Shown piece after piece: positions 15,382 to 24,511 of a stretch of DNA of 24,585 bases. The notes under the pieces were generated by a model. That model was not told where the DNA came from. It searched no databases and worked only from the letters and a program-made list of their open reading frames with translations. The position numbers and the translations under genes are program-made. The first letter of the stretch is position 1; each line of letters opens with the position of its first letter. Origin of the DNA: Candidatus Thiodiazotropha sp. (ex Gloverina cf. vestifex) (GTDB taxonomy: Bacteria > Pseudomonadota > Gammaproteobacteria > Chromatiales > Chromatiaceae); contig JAHXHT010000007.1 in assembly GCA_025656435.1 (NCBI GenBank), positions 1 through 24,585 on the forward strand, read 5' to 3'.

Positions 15382-15945
15382 ATGAAATTCGAAATCTCTG
15401 ATGACCTGACACGCAAGGCCAAAATTCCCCACGATATTTTTCTGACCAATCTGATCGGTAACCATATCCTCTGGTTCGTCGCTGCGTTGGGATTGGTACG
15501 CTCCTACTGGCAGCCCTTGGCGTTAGTCCCCATCGCCTCCCTTTGTCTGCTCATCTATACGCTTTGGCGCGCCAAGCGGTCCAGGCAGAGGGATCCCTGG
15601 TATGTCATGGTGCATTGGCAGATTGCCGCTGAGAGGAGCCGTTTCTTCATCTATATGTTATTGGCGGCGTTGACCGTCGCGCTGCTCGGCTGGATCGGCT
15701 ATTCCTATCTGGGGATGATGAAGGTTGCTGTGATGGCATTGGTCGGCGGCGTCAGCATACTGCCGATCATGGTGACGGTGCTGGTTCTTATCCTGATGGA
15801 GTCCGATGCCTTGCATCAGGCTACGCTGCATAAATTGAGTCAGCGGGTGGTTGATAAATATCCTGTGCCCGACGATGTGATTGTACTGGATGACGAAGAC
15901 TCGCATCAACAGGGCGTTTCTGCAGAGGCTGAGGTTAAATCATAA
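15382..15945 (+). CDS. Unrecognised four-helix membrane protein
   Basis: I do not recognise this 187-residue protein. It begins with a polar stretch (MKFEISDDLTRKAKIP) and then has about four hydrophobic helices (roughly residues 27-43, 46-63, 90-110 and 114-140). A basic loop (RAKRSRQRDPWY) separates the first and second pairs. The tail is polar and acidic (VDKYPVPDDVIVLDDEDSH). ATG 15382 follows a GGGTGGG-rich stretch that could act as ribosome site. It is convergent with the Mth938-like gene and overlaps its end by 11 bases. No motif suggests transport or enzymatic activity. Confidence 0.8.
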   Translation: MKFEISDDLTRKAKIPHDIFLTNLIGNHILWFVAALGLVRSYWQPLALVPIASLCLLIYTLWRAKRSRQRDPWYVMVHWQIAAERSRFFIYMLLAALTVALLGWIGYSYLGMMKVAVMALVGGVSILPIMVTVLVLILMESDALHQATLHKLSQRVVDKYPVPDDVIVLDDEDSHQQGVSAEAEVKS

Positions 15946-16306
15946 ACAGAGCTGCTGCGATCCGACGGCCCTCCGCCATCAGGATGTTATAGGTTCGGCA
16001 GGCAGCGGCCGTATCCATAACCTCAAGGCCTATACGGCGCTGCATCAGTGGCTGGGTCAGGGAGGGGTGGGGAAACTGCTGCTGTCCACCTGTACCGAGC
16101 AGAACGATCTCCGGGCTTAGATCCGCCAGTAACTCGAAATCATCGCTTGCCAGCTCTTCGATGGCCGAAGGTGACCAATCACTGATGATCCGGTCTGGCA
16201 TGACGATCAGGCTCTTTCGGTAAGCCACCTGATTGATGATGACCTCTCCCGCGGCATAGTGCTGAATAGCCTGTCCATCACTGGTATTGTCGAGAACAAA
16301 TTTCAT
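15935..16306 (-). CDS. Mth938-like (DUF498/Xcc1710) domain protein
   Basis: A 123-residue single-domain protein of the Mth938/DUF498 family, related to human NDUFAF3; its bacterial function is not established. Typical features are the YAAGEVIINQVAYRKSLIVMPDRI segment, the central SPEIVLLGTGGQQQFP motif and GLEVMDTAAACRTYNILMAEGRRIAAAL near the C-terminus. Length is normal (about 120-130). It starts at ATG 16306 and is divergent from alaC, with 122 bases between that could hold both promoters. Its stop lies inside the end of the membrane-protein gene on the other strand. Confidence 0.88.
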   Translation of the reverse strand: MKFVLDNTSDGQAIQHYAAGEVIINQVAYRKSLIVMPDRIISDWSPSAIEELASDDFELLADLSPEIVLLGTGGQQQFPHPSLTQPLMQRRIGLEVMDTAAACRTYNILMAEGRRIAAALFMI

Positions 16307-16428
16307 CTCTCGACCTTACCTCATTCGTGTTTTTGAAAAAAGCGCCAGAATACTTGTATTTAATTGATCTTTAGCAGTCTGTCGGTTAACTTTAGATCCT
16401 TTGGGTCAAGCAAAAAGTCGAGGTTCCA

Positions 16429-17634
16429 GTGTCCACGCCAGAGATGGAAGAATTCCGCAGAATCAAGCGGTTACCACCTTACGTTTTCGCCATAGTCAAT
16501 GAGCTTAAGGCGGCGGCGCGAGCGCGTGGCGAGGATATTATCGATTTTGGCATGGGGAATCCCGATCAGCCGACGCCACAACACATTGTCGATAAGCTTT
16601 GTGAGGTGGCGAATCGTAAGGATACCCACCGCTATTCCATGTCCAAGGGTATCCCTCGTCTCAGACGGGCCATGAGCAGTTGGTACAAAAAGCGCTACGA
16701 TGTGGACCTGGATCCAGAGACTCAGGTGATCGCCACTATTGGCTCGAAAGAGGGTCTCGCGCATCTGGCTTTGGCTTGTATGGGGCCAGGCGATTCCGTG
16801 TTGGTGCCAAATCCTGCTTATCCCATCCATCCCTATGGTTTCATCATCTCGGGTGCTGATGTGCGGCATGTACCCATGGTGCCGGGGGTCGATTTTTTTG
16901 AAGAACTGGTCAAGACGATCAAGGACTCATGGCCTCGTCCCAAGATGTTGGTACTCAATTTCCCCGGCAACCCGACGACACAATGTGTCGAACTCGATTT
17001 CTTCGAAAAAGTGGTGGAAATTGCAAAAGAGTACAATGTCTGGGTAGTGCACGATCTGGCCTATGCCGATATTGTTTTCGATGGCTATGTAGCGCCGTCG
17101 ATTTTACAGGTGCCGGGTGCCGATGAGATCGCTGTTGAGTTTTTCTCGCTTTCCAAAAGTTACAACATGCCGGGCTGGCGTGTCGGGTTTATGTCGGGTA
17201 ATAAGACGCTTGTCGCGGCCTTGGCAAGAATAAAGTCCTACCTGGATTATGGTACGTTCACACCCATTCAGGTGGCAGCCATTGCAGCCCTGGAAGGGCC
17301 GCAGGATGTGGTACATGAAATTAGGGACATGTACCAGAGCCGTCGCGACGTACTATGCGATGGGCTAAATAATATCGGTTGGCATGTGGAGCGCCCTAAG
17401 GCGACCATGTTTGTCTGGGCGCCGATACCTGAAGCTTATCGGTCAATGGGCTCTCTTGAGTTTTCCAAGAAACTGTTACAAGAAGCCAAGGTGGCTGTCT
17501 CGCCAGGCGTTGGATTTGGCGAACATGGAGATGATCATGTCCGTTTCGGCCTGATCGAGAATGAGCATCGAACCCGTCAGGCGGTTCGCGGTATCCGCGA
17601 TATGTTCCGTCGTGATGGGCTTGTCAATAACTGA
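16429..17634 (+). CDS. alaC: Alanine transaminase AlaC-type aminotransferase
   Basis: A class I/II PLP-dependent aminotransferase that makes alanine from pyruvate and glutamate. The 401-residue protein closely follows AlaC: RIKRLPPYVFAIVNELK at the start, then IIDFGMGNPDQPTP and VIATIGSKEGLAHL. The segments PNPAYPIHPYG, VVHDLAYADIVFDG and FFSLSKSYNMPGWRVGFM (with the Schiff-base Lys) follow. The arginine that binds the substrate carboxylate is in HVRFGLIEN. I chose GTG 16429 with GAGG at 16420-16423; ATG 16444 would remove five residues. It precedes hom by 33 bases. alaC-hom-thrC is a common order in related Gammaproteobacteria, where this gene is sometimes annotated as a LL-DAP aminotransferase-like protein. 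Confidence 0.93.
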   Translation: MSTPEMEEFRRIKRLPPYVFAIVNELKAAARARGEDIIDFGMGNPDQPTPQHIVDKLCEVANRKDTHRYSMSKGIPRLRRAMSSWYKKRYDVDLDPETQVIATIGSKEGLAHLALACMGPGDSVLVPNPAYPIHPYGFIISGADVRHVPMVPGVDFFEELVKTIKDSWPRPKMLVLNFPGNPTTQCVELDFFEKVVEIAKEYNVWVVHDLAYADIVFDGYVAPSILQVPGADEIAVEFFSLSKSYNMPGWRVGFMSGNKTLVAALARIKSYLDYGTFTPIQVAAIAALEGPQDVVHEIRDMYQSRRDVLCDGLNNIGWHVERPKATMFVWAPIPEAYRSMGSLEFSKKLLQEAKVAVSPGVGFGEHGDDHVRFGLIENEHRTRQAVRGIRDMFRRDGLVNN

Positions 17635-17667
17635 ACAAATATAGAATTAATCGCAGGAGATAGTATC

Positions 17668-18981
17668 TTGAATCCAGTCAAAGTGGGTCTGTTGGGACTG
17701 GGGACCGTGGGCGGCGGCACCTTGAAGGTATTGACCCGAAATGCCGATGAAATTGCCCGCAGGGCAGGGAGAGGGATCAGGATCAGCCATGCGGCGGCGA
17801 AAGCCTTTGACCCGGAACTGTTACGCGGTGTCGATGATATAGAGGTTACCGAGGATGCCTTCGATGTGGTGAATAATCCAGAGGTGGAGATCGTCATCGA
17901 ATTGATCGGCGGCTATTCACCTGCTCGCGAGTTGGTTTTAAAGGCCATCGAGAATGGCAAACATGTGGTGACTGCCAATAAGGCGCTGATTGCCCTGCAT
18001 GGCAACGAGATCTTCGCCGCTGCCCAGGAAAAGGGTGTGACGGTCGCCTTCGAGGCAGCCGTGGCAGGTGGCATACCGATCATCAAAGCCGTACGCGAAG
18101 GGCTGTCGGCGAATCGTATCGAATGGATTGCCGGCATCATCAACGGTACGGGTAATTTCATTCTCACCGAGATGCGTGACAAGGGGCGTGATTTCGCTGA
18201 CGTGCTGAAGGAAGCTCAGGCGCTGGGCTATGCGGAGGTCGATCCGACCTTCGATGTGGAGGGTATCGATGCCGCCCACAAACTGACGATTCTTGCCTCT
18301 ATCGCTTTTGGTATTCCCTTGCAGTTCGATAAGACCTATACGGAAGGCATTACAAAGATTGAACCCCAGGATGTGGAATATGCTGCCCAGTTTGGCTATC
18401 GCATCAAGCATCTCGGCATTACACGGAGAACCGATCGGGGGATTGAGCTGAGAGTACATCCGACGATGATTCCTCATCGTCGGTTGATCGCCAATGTGGA
18501 TGGTGTCATGAATGCTGTGCTGATTAAAGGCGATGCAGTAGGACCGACACTCTACTATGGCGCTGGTGCGGGTTCTGAGCCGACCGCATCCGCTGTGGTG
18601 GCCGATGTGGTTGATGTGGTTCGAGCGCTGACATCAGATCCGGAAAATCGGGTGCCTCATTTGGCTTTCCAGCCCGGTGAGCTGGTCGATCTGCCCATTC
18701 TGCCTATTGATGAGGTAGAGACGGCTTTCTACCTGCGGATGCAGGTGGAAGACAAACCTGGCGTGGTCGCAAGGATCGCTGGGATTCTGGCAGACTCAGG
18801 TATCAGTATCGAGGCGATCCAACAGAAGGAACCCGCCGAGGGTGAAACCACCGTCCCCCTAGTGATGCTGACCCAGAAAGTATTGGGTCAGCAGCTTGAC
18901 CAGGCAATTGCTGCCATTGAGCAGTTGGAGAGTGTCTCAGGTCAAGTCATGCTGATCCGGGTCGAGCGACTCGACGGTTGA
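17668..18981 (+). CDS. hom: Homoserine dehydrogenase (single-function, ACT domain)
   Basis: Reduces aspartate semialdehyde to homoserine on the route to threonine and methionine. The 437-residue protein has an NAD(P)-binding Rossmann fold with GLLGLGTVGGGTLKVL at the start. The segments ELIGGYSPARELVLKAIENG and VVTANKALIA follow, then the catalytic region AAVAGGIPIIKAVREGL, INGTGNFILTEM and ALGYAEVDPTFDVEGIDAAHKL. The last 80 residues form an ACT domain (DKPGVVARIAGILADSGISIEAIQQ), the usual site of threonine feedback. There is no aspartokinase domain. TTG 17668 is supported by AGGAG at 17655-17659. Confidence 0.96.
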   Translation: MNPVKVGLLGLGTVGGGTLKVLTRNADEIARRAGRGIRISHAAAKAFDPELLRGVDDIEVTEDAFDVVNNPEVEIVIELIGGYSPARELVLKAIENGKHVVTANKALIALHGNEIFAAAQEKGVTVAFEAAVAGGIPIIKAVREGLSANRIEWIAGIINGTGNFILTEMRDKGRDFADVLKEAQALGYAEVDPTFDVEGIDAAHKLTILASIAFGIPLQFDKTYTEGITKIEPQDVEYAAQFGYRIKHLGITRRTDRGIELRVHPTMIPHRRLIANVDGVMNAVLIKGDAVGPTLYYGAGAGSEPTASAVVADVVDVVRALTSDPENRVPHLAFQPGELVDLPILPIDEVETAFYLRMQVEDKPGVVARIAGILADSGISIEAIQQKEPAEGETTVPLVMLTQKVLGQQLDQAIAAIEQLESVSGQVMLIRVERLDG

Positions 18982-19088
18982 AGTTATAAAAAGCAGCAAT
19001 TATTTATGATTCTGTGCAACTGCCGCTAACCCCTGTTAGGTATTCCGTGTGGCGGTTCAAAGAAAAAAGGTTTTCAGAGGTTACTAAC

Positions 19089-20234
19089 ATGACGTTTCGC
19101 CCCCGTTACACTGGTTTGATTGATAAATACCGTGATCGTCTTCCGGTACATGACGATACGCGCATCATCAGCCTCGGAGAAGGCAATACTCCGTTGATCC
19201 GCCTGCAGAACATTTCGCGAGAGCTAGGTAAAGATGTTGATATCTATGTTAAATATGAGGGTTTAAATCCCACAGGCTCATTCAAGGATCGTGGTATGAC
19301 CATGGCAGTGACCAAGGCTGTCGAAGCGGGCAGTAAGGCTATCATTTGTGCTTCCACCGGAAATACATCAGCAGCAGCAGCAGCCTATGCCGCGAGGGCA
19401 GGTATTACTGCATTTGTGCTTATTCCCGACGGCAAAATTGCGATGGGTAAGATGGCGCAGGCGATGATGTATGGTGCGGTTACTATTCAGATCAAGGGAA
19501 ATTTTGATGATGGTATGCAACTGGTCAAGGAAGTGGCTGAGCATGTCCCAGTCACCATTGTAAATTCCATCAATCCCTATCGTCTGCAGGGCCAGAAGAC
19601 GGCTGCTTTTGAGATTATCGAAGAGCTGGGGCACGCGCCCGATTACCATTGCCTGCCAGTCGGTAATGCGGGTAATATCACCGCCCACTGGATTGGGTAC
19701 TGTGAATACTCCTGTTCATCTGGGGACCATGTGACCGAGGCCTGTGCGTATTGCGGCGGAAAATGTAAATTTGCCGGCGGTGCCATAACTGGCAAGCGTC
19801 CTAAAATGGTTGGTTACCAGGCGGCTGGATCCGCGCCTTTCATGCGGGGAGGCCCTGTTAAAGAACCCGAGACAGTGGCGACGGCAATTCGGATTGGTAA
19901 TCCCCAGTCATGGAACCAGGCATGGAAAGTCCAGGAAGAGTCTGGTGGTTGGTTCGACGAATGTACAGATGAGTTGATATTAGCTGCTCAAAAGCTGCTT
20001 GCCGAAAGAGAGGGTATCTTCTGTGAGCCGGCATCAGCTACCTCACTGGCAGGCGCCATGCGGGATATTCAGTCAGGTAAGATACCAGAAGGCTCAAGTA
20101 TCGTCTGTACGCTGACGGGGAATGGTTTGAAAGATCCCGATACTGCAATTAAACAATCTACATCACCCGTAGTTAGTATTGATGCTGAACTGGATGCTGT
20201 TAAGCAAGCTATTTTTGAGAACACGATAATCTAG
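19089..20234 (+). CDS. thrC: Threonine synthase with five-cysteine insertion
   Basis: PLP enzyme that turns O-phosphohomoserine into threonine. The 381-residue protein starts at ATG 19089 (MTFRPRYTGLIDKY), with AGAGG at 19075-19079; an open frame reaching 19014 lacks such a site. Typical motifs are SLGEGNTPLI, NPTGSFKDRGM (PLP lysine), CASTGNTSAAAAAYAARAG, PVGNAGNITAHW and CEPASATSLAGA. Between HWIGY and KRPKMVGYQAAG there is an insertion of about 20 residues carrying C205, C209, C219, C222 and C226 (CEYSC, then CAYCGGKC). Short-form bacterial ThrC proteins I know lack it. The spacing recalls a zinc ribbon, but metal binding is inference. The 107-base gap after hom contains a small stem (CTAAC 19026-19030 with GTTAG 19035-19039). 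Confidence 0.94.
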   Translation: MTFRPRYTGLIDKYRDRLPVHDDTRIISLGEGNTPLIRLQNISRELGKDVDIYVKYEGLNPTGSFKDRGMTMAVTKAVEAGSKAIICASTGNTSAAAAAYAARAGITAFVLIPDGKIAMGKMAQAMMYGAVTIQIKGNFDDGMQLVKEVAEHVPVTIVNSINPYRLQGQKTAAFEIIEELGHAPDYHCLPVGNAGNITAHWIGYCEYSCSSGDHVTEACAYCGGKCKFAGGAITGKRPKMVGYQAAGSAPFMRGGPVKEPETVATAIRIGNPQSWNQAWKVQEESGGWFDECTDELILAAQKLLAEREGIFCEPASATSLAGAMRDIQSGKIPEGSSIVCTLTGNGLKDPDTAIKQSTSPVVSIDAELDAVKQAIFENTII

Positions 20235-20649
20235 CTACTTATGAAGAGAGAAGCTGTCGTAGTGAAAACAACGAAAGAGGTATCTCTCTGAATCACTATA
20301 TGAAGATCGATGTTTGCAGTTATCAAGAAATTGTAAATATTGATGTAAACGAAAATACTAGTATATGCACTATGTGAATTAGGCGCTAACATTAGACCCG
20401 GATCAAAAATGTTGGTGGGCCTAGCTTACATTGCCTGCTAACTCTTCAGTTATTCATATCGCTTGTACCATTATGGGTGTATCCACTTGAGCCAGATGGA
20501 AATAATTTCGATAGTTCAAGTATATATGTATTTGCTGGTTTACAAATAGATGTAGCGATTAACAAAGAATGATTCTACAAATGTAGATGACCCGCACTTT
20601 TGTAAGAGTGATTTGATATTGAATTTTCATGCCGACTATTTATTAACTC
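20235..20649 (+). other. AT-rich gap before the polysaccharide genes
   Basis: This 415-base gap has no gene with a start codon and ribosome site. One frame is open without a start from about 20396 to a TGA near 20572, reading VPLWVYPLEPDGNNF and VFAGLQIDVAINKE. It could be a gene remnant but also chance. No terminator with a T run is visible after thrC, and no ops/JUMPstart-type element was found. Composition shifts here towards AT. Confidence 0.5.
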
Positions 20650-22194
20650 ATGACATCAGATAAAGCAAATAAAACCAAAGATACATCAGGAAGAGACAGG
20701 ATTGTAAAAAATGTTTTTACCAGTTGGGGTAGCCACTTGGTTTTGGTTATTGTCGGCTTTATTATGCCTCGAATGATCGATACTCACTTAGGGAGAAACT
20801 CATTGGGTATCTGGGATATGAGTTGGTCATTCGTTAATTATTTATCGCTTTCTGGAATGGGAGTGGGATCTTCCGTTAATCGGTATGTAGCTAAGTACTA
20901 TTCTGGGAATGACTTTCAGAGTTTAAATAAAGCCGTATCATCAGTCGCAGCCATACAGGTTGTTATAGCTTTTATAGTAGTGACTGGCACGGGAATGCTT
21001 GTCCTGTTCCTGCCAAATTATCTGATTGATTGGAATGATGATGAGGTGTCTCAAGCAATATCAGTAATCGGACTTCTTGGTCTAAGCTTAGCCGTTCAGA
21101 TGTTTTTCGATTCTTTTCGAGGTGTAATTACTGGTTTACATCGCTGGGATCTTCATAATGGATTAAATGCATCAGCAAGTTTGGTAGCTGCTGTTCTTAT
21201 GATTGTTTCTCTCACTCTCGGAAATTCATTGGTCAGTCTTGCTGTTGTCTACTTGATTGTTACTAGCGTTACAGAATTAACTCGGGTTTACCTCGCATTT
21301 TCAGTCTGTCTAAAACTTGACTTAAAAGTTAAATATATCAGTAAGTTTCATGTGAAGAAAATGCTGAAATTCGGCTTAAAATCAATTGTTGCAGGTGCAT
21401 CGCCTCTTGTGGTTTTACAAACCGTCAACATCACATTGGCCAGTAGTCTTGGTGCAGGTGCGCTTGCAGTATTTATGCGGCCAGTTGCGCTGGTAAGGCA
21501 TGTTGAAACGTTCTTAAACAAGTTTTCTCATGTCTTGACGCCGACAGTAGGCTCATTAATGGGCATCGGAAAAGATGAAGAGATTAAAGATTTTCTTATT
21601 CAAACAACAAAATATTCCGTTTCTATAACGCTTCCGATGGTGCTGATATTGGTAATACTTGGTGATCATATTCTAAACGTATGGATGGGTCCGGATTATG
21701 CTAATAGTACAGTAATAAGTGTCCTTGCCTTGGGCTCATTTTTTTCGATATCCCAAAGTTCAGTGTTAAGGGTTCTGATGGGAATGAATATGCACGGGAG
21801 AGTTGCAGTTTTTACATTTGTCCTCACGATAATTTTTCTTATTGCGGGAGTAATGATTAATAATCATTTTGGTTGGACGTTGGTAAATGCTGCTATCTTA
21901 ACTGTCTCAATACTAACCATAACGCGTGGATTTATTATTCCAATGTATGCATGTAGGAGAATAGGGATATCGTATCTACATTATTTTAGTAAATCATTCG
22001 GTTATCCGTTATTCGGTGGGTTGATTATTTCATTGTGGCTATTTTTTAGTAGATGGCTTGGTGTAGATAATTCTTTACAAGTTCTACTTGTTGGGTTGGT
22101 AGGAACGGCTGTACTTTACCCCATCATTTTCTGGTCATATATAAAGCCCGCATTTGAAGCGAGAAAGGCGAGGAAAGCTATCGAATATAATTAA
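20650..22194 (+). CDS. Polysaccharide flippase-like protein (MOP superfamily, Wzx-type)
   Basis: A 514-residue membrane protein with about 12-14 hydrophobic segments, spread from residue 25 to 505. The cytoplasmic N-terminus is polar (MTSDKANKTKDTSGRDRIVKN), and the C-terminus is basic (KPAFEARKARKAIEYN). The early segment GFIMPRMIDTHLGRNSLGIWD and the GSSVNRYVAKYY region resemble polysaccharide-transport proteins of the RfbX/Wzx/MATE-like group, which move lipid-linked sugar units across the inner membrane. The assignment is to the superfamily only; substrate is unknown. No strong Shine-Dalgarno is seen before ATG 20650. It converges on two glycosyltransferase genes with a four-base overlap at its stop. 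Codon usage and base composition are AT-richer than thrC. Confidence 0.82.
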   Translation: MTSDKANKTKDTSGRDRIVKNVFTSWGSHLVLVIVGFIMPRMIDTHLGRNSLGIWDMSWSFVNYLSLSGMGVGSSVNRYVAKYYSGNDFQSLNKAVSSVAAIQVVIAFIVVTGTGMLVLFLPNYLIDWNDDEVSQAISVIGLLGLSLAVQMFFDSFRGVITGLHRWDLHNGLNASASLVAAVLMIVSLTLGNSLVSLAVVYLIVTSVTELTRVYLAFSVCLKLDLKVKYISKFHVKKMLKFGLKSIVAGASPLVVLQTVNITLASSLGAGALAVFMRPVALVRHVETFLNKFSHVLTPTVGSLMGIGKDEEIKDFLIQTTKYSVSITLPMVLILVILGDHILNVWMGPDYANSTVISVLALGSFFSISQSSVLRVLMGMNMHGRVAVFTFVLTIIFLIAGVMINNHFGWTLVNAAILTVSILTITRGFIIPMYACRRIGISYLHYFSKSFGYPLFGGLIISLWLFFSRWLGVDNSLQVLLVGLVGTAVLYPIIFWSYIKPAFEARKARKAIEYN

Positions 22195-23342
22195 GAGTTG
22201 TGATTTAGTATATCTTTGTAAACACGATATGTTTTTTTGGCAACAACATCTGGATGAAATCTTTCCAGAGCAATACTTCTCGATGTGTCGCGCATACTAT
22301 TCATAAGTTTTGTATCAATAATTATCTGCTTGATACGGCGGGCGATGTCGGATACGTCATGTGGATTAACTAAAAAACCACTTTCCCCATCTTTAACCAT
22401 GTAAGGCATCCCACACATATTTGAGGTAATGACAGGTATACCCGCAGCCATTGCTTCCTCAATCCCCATTGGTGAGTTTTCTTCAAGGGAAACAAGAGCA
22501 AAAATTGTTGCTTGGGAGAGCTCATCTTGAATTTCTTTGCTATTAATTCGACCAAGCAGTTTCACGTTCCCTTCGAGATTCTCTTCCTTGATTGTTTTTG
22601 TGACTATTTCTCCGTACTCATGATTAGAAACAGAGCCGGCGAGTCGTAGTTCCACGTCATGCCCATCACTAATAAGCCTTTCTATCGCATAAATCAAATT
22701 AAGAGTATTTTTTCTAGGTGAGATAACGGCAGCACTAAAAATAATATTTTTGTTTGCGGTGTTTTCGATGCTAAAGAATCTACTAGAGATTGGGTTGTCA
22801 ATATCATGAATTACTGATTTCGAAACCTGTGAAACTTTTTCACGAACATAAGGGCTTATCGAGATAATATGTGGTTGATCCGACCAGCCTTGATGCTCAA
22901 TTTGTTTCCATATTTTTGAGCGTATCCATGGTAGATTCTTCTGAGATAACAATGTGTCACCATGAATGAATCCATGCACGGTGAACACTCGAGGATAGTC
23001 TAGTTTGCTCACCATTAACCCATATGTATCATGAGCATGAATTATGTCGGGATTTAAATCTGAAAGATAAGATCTAATAGTATCTCTGCCACTGAATAGG
23101 GCGTTAATGAGTTCATTCTTAGCGGTTCTGGGTAATCTGTGTATTTTTGAGCCAAGCCATTCATAATGTTTGGGGCTAGTAACGTCTCTATCCAATGTAA
23201 CTACGTGCACATCAAGTTGATTGATTTCAGAAAGGCTTTTTACCAGATTTACGCTTACGGCCTCTACCCCACCATACGGATACTCTGGATCCGTAGGGAA
23301 TTGCGTGACGATAGCTAGCTTGATTGGTTTATTTGTAATCAT
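22191..23342 (-). CDS. Glycosyltransferase family 4 (GT-B fold)
   Basis: A 383-residue cytoplasmic glycosyltransferase. The N-terminal half begins with KLAIVTQFPTDPEYPYGGVEAVSVNLVKSL, the glycine-rich loop of GT4 enzymes. HAHDTYGLMVSKLDYPRVFTVHGF follows. The C-terminal nucleotide-sugar domain starts near NIIFSAAVISPRKNTLNLIYAI and contains the E-x7-E motif in EENSPMGIEEAMAAGIPVITS. ATG 23342 lies four bases after the stop of the next minus-strand gene, so the two form an operon with the other glycosyltransferase first. Acceptor and donor sugars cannot be told from the sequence. Confidence 0.9.
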   Translation of the reverse strand: MITNKPIKLAIVTQFPTDPEYPYGGVEAVSVNLVKSLSEINQLDVHVVTLDRDVTSPKHYEWLGSKIHRLPRTAKNELINALFSGRDTIRSYLSDLNPDIIHAHDTYGLMVSKLDYPRVFTVHGFIHGDTLLSQKNLPWIRSKIWKQIEHQGWSDQPHIISISPYVREKVSQVSKSVIHDIDNPISSRFFSIENTANKNIIFSAAVISPRKNTLNLIYAIERLISDGHDVELRLAGSVSNHEYGEIVTKTIKEENLEGNVKLLGRINSKEIQDELSQATIFALVSLEENSPMGIEEAMAAGIPVITSNMCGMPYMVKDGESGFLVNPHDVSDIARRIKQIIIDTKLMNSMRDTSRSIALERFHPDVVAKKTYRVYKDILNHNS

Positions 23343-23346
23343 TTAT

Positions 23347-24471
23347 TTATTCGGTTTCACTTTCGAAAATTTCAAGAAAACTATTCATTGCATTGTTTGT
23401 TGAGTGATTTGCTAAATAGTATTTCCTGGCACTGTTTGACATCGACTTCCAGATGCTTTCGTTGTCACGTAATAAAATAAATGCATTAATGAATTCCTCC
23501 GTGCTCTGTACATTGAGACCAATATCGTTGTTAGTTACCACCGTGTCTGGATTGATCGTAGATACAACAGGTAATCCATAACTCCAGGCCTCAAGAAAAG
23601 TGTTAGGGAATCCCTCGTACAATGAAGTATTACAAAAGGCAGAGACAGCGCTGTAACGTTTGTTTAATTGTTCTCTATTTAGTTTGCCATGAAGGATGAC
23701 ATTATTTATTGCACTCGCTCTGTCAAGAATATTCCTGGCATAATCAAGTTCCTGATCTGCACCGCCAGCAATTTCAAATATAATTCCATCGAGTGTCTCT
23801 GCTATGTCAAGAAGGACCTCGACACGCTTTACAGATGCAATCCTTCCTACCCATAAAACATGAAATTTACAATCCTGTAAATGTTTGGGTTGTTTGAAAT
23901 TGTCCATTGGTCCTGGGCAGGGCATTGGTAAAACTTCCGAGCTGAGGGAAAAACCTAATCGTAGAGAATTTTGTTGAGACTTTGTTTGGCAAATTATCCT
24001 ATCAGCATTCTTGAGCCCATGCTTATATAGGACTTTTTCACGATAAGTGCGTAAAGACGGAAGATTGATATCACAATCAGGATCACTTGCAACTGAGTAA
24101 ATAAACTTTCTGTTGTTTAGTCTACACCAAAGCGCAACTTGGCCAGTGACATACTCTGCACAGTTTTGATAATAGACATCTGCGTTGGCTTTTTTAAGTG
24201 ATCTTATAAGTGAATGCCATCTCGGATAAAAAAAACGTATTCCAGGTATGCCGTCATCTCTTCTGCAAAGTTTAATAATTGTTACATTGTCTAAGATTTC
24301 ATCTTTTAAATTATTCTCATTCCATGTGATGATGGAAACTTTGTGTTTGGTGTTATTGGCAAGCCACTTTGCTAAAAGTGCCGTTTGGCGCTCTACACCA
24401 CCAATATGTCCTGATTCACTATTAGTCATTGCACCATAAGCAAAGTTTGCCACAATACAAATGCTAGCCAT
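23347..24471 (-). CDS. Glycosyltransferase family 4 (GT-B fold)
   Basis: A 374-residue glycosyltransferase. It starts MASICIVANFAYGAM and has the GGVERQTALLAKWLA loop near residues 24-38, typical of the acceptor domain. The C-terminal domain begins near FHVLWVGRIASVKRVEVLLDIAE and holds the E-x7-E motif in NTSLYEGFPNTFLEAWSYGLPVVST. I chose ATG 24471 because the first beta strand of the Rossmann-like fold starts there. A longer frame from 24525 would add 18 residues of unlikely leader (MDSLSFLRPLIIIHRVTI). It is the upstream gene of the pair on this strand. The donor is not predictable. Confidence 0.9.
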   Translation of the reverse strand: MASICIVANFAYGAMTNSESGHIGGVERQTALLAKWLANNTKHKVSIITWNENNLKDEILDNVTIIKLCRRDDGIPGIRFFYPRWHSLIRSLKKANADVYYQNCAEYVTGQVALWCRLNNRKFIYSVASDPDCDINLPSLRTYREKVLYKHGLKNADRIICQTKSQQNSLRLGFSLSSEVLPMPCPGPMDNFKQPKHLQDCKFHVLWVGRIASVKRVEVLLDIAETLDGIIFEIAGGADQELDYARNILDRASAINNVILHGKLNREQLNKRYSAVSAFCNTSLYEGFPNTFLEAWSYGLPVVSTINPDTVVTNNDIGLNVQSTEEFINAFILLRDNESIWKSMSNSARKYYLANHSTNNAMNSFLEIFESETE

Positions 24472-24511
24472 TATTGTTACCCGATGAATAATAATTAAGG
24501 GTCTTAGGAAG

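Noticed and set aside
20396..20572. Open frame in the gap after thrC as a gene
   Set aside because: No start codon or ribosome site and no recognisable family; kept only as a possible remnant.
20500..20649. ops/JUMPstart element before the flippase
   Set aside because: A GTAGCG occurs near 20553, but the rest of the ops consensus is missing.
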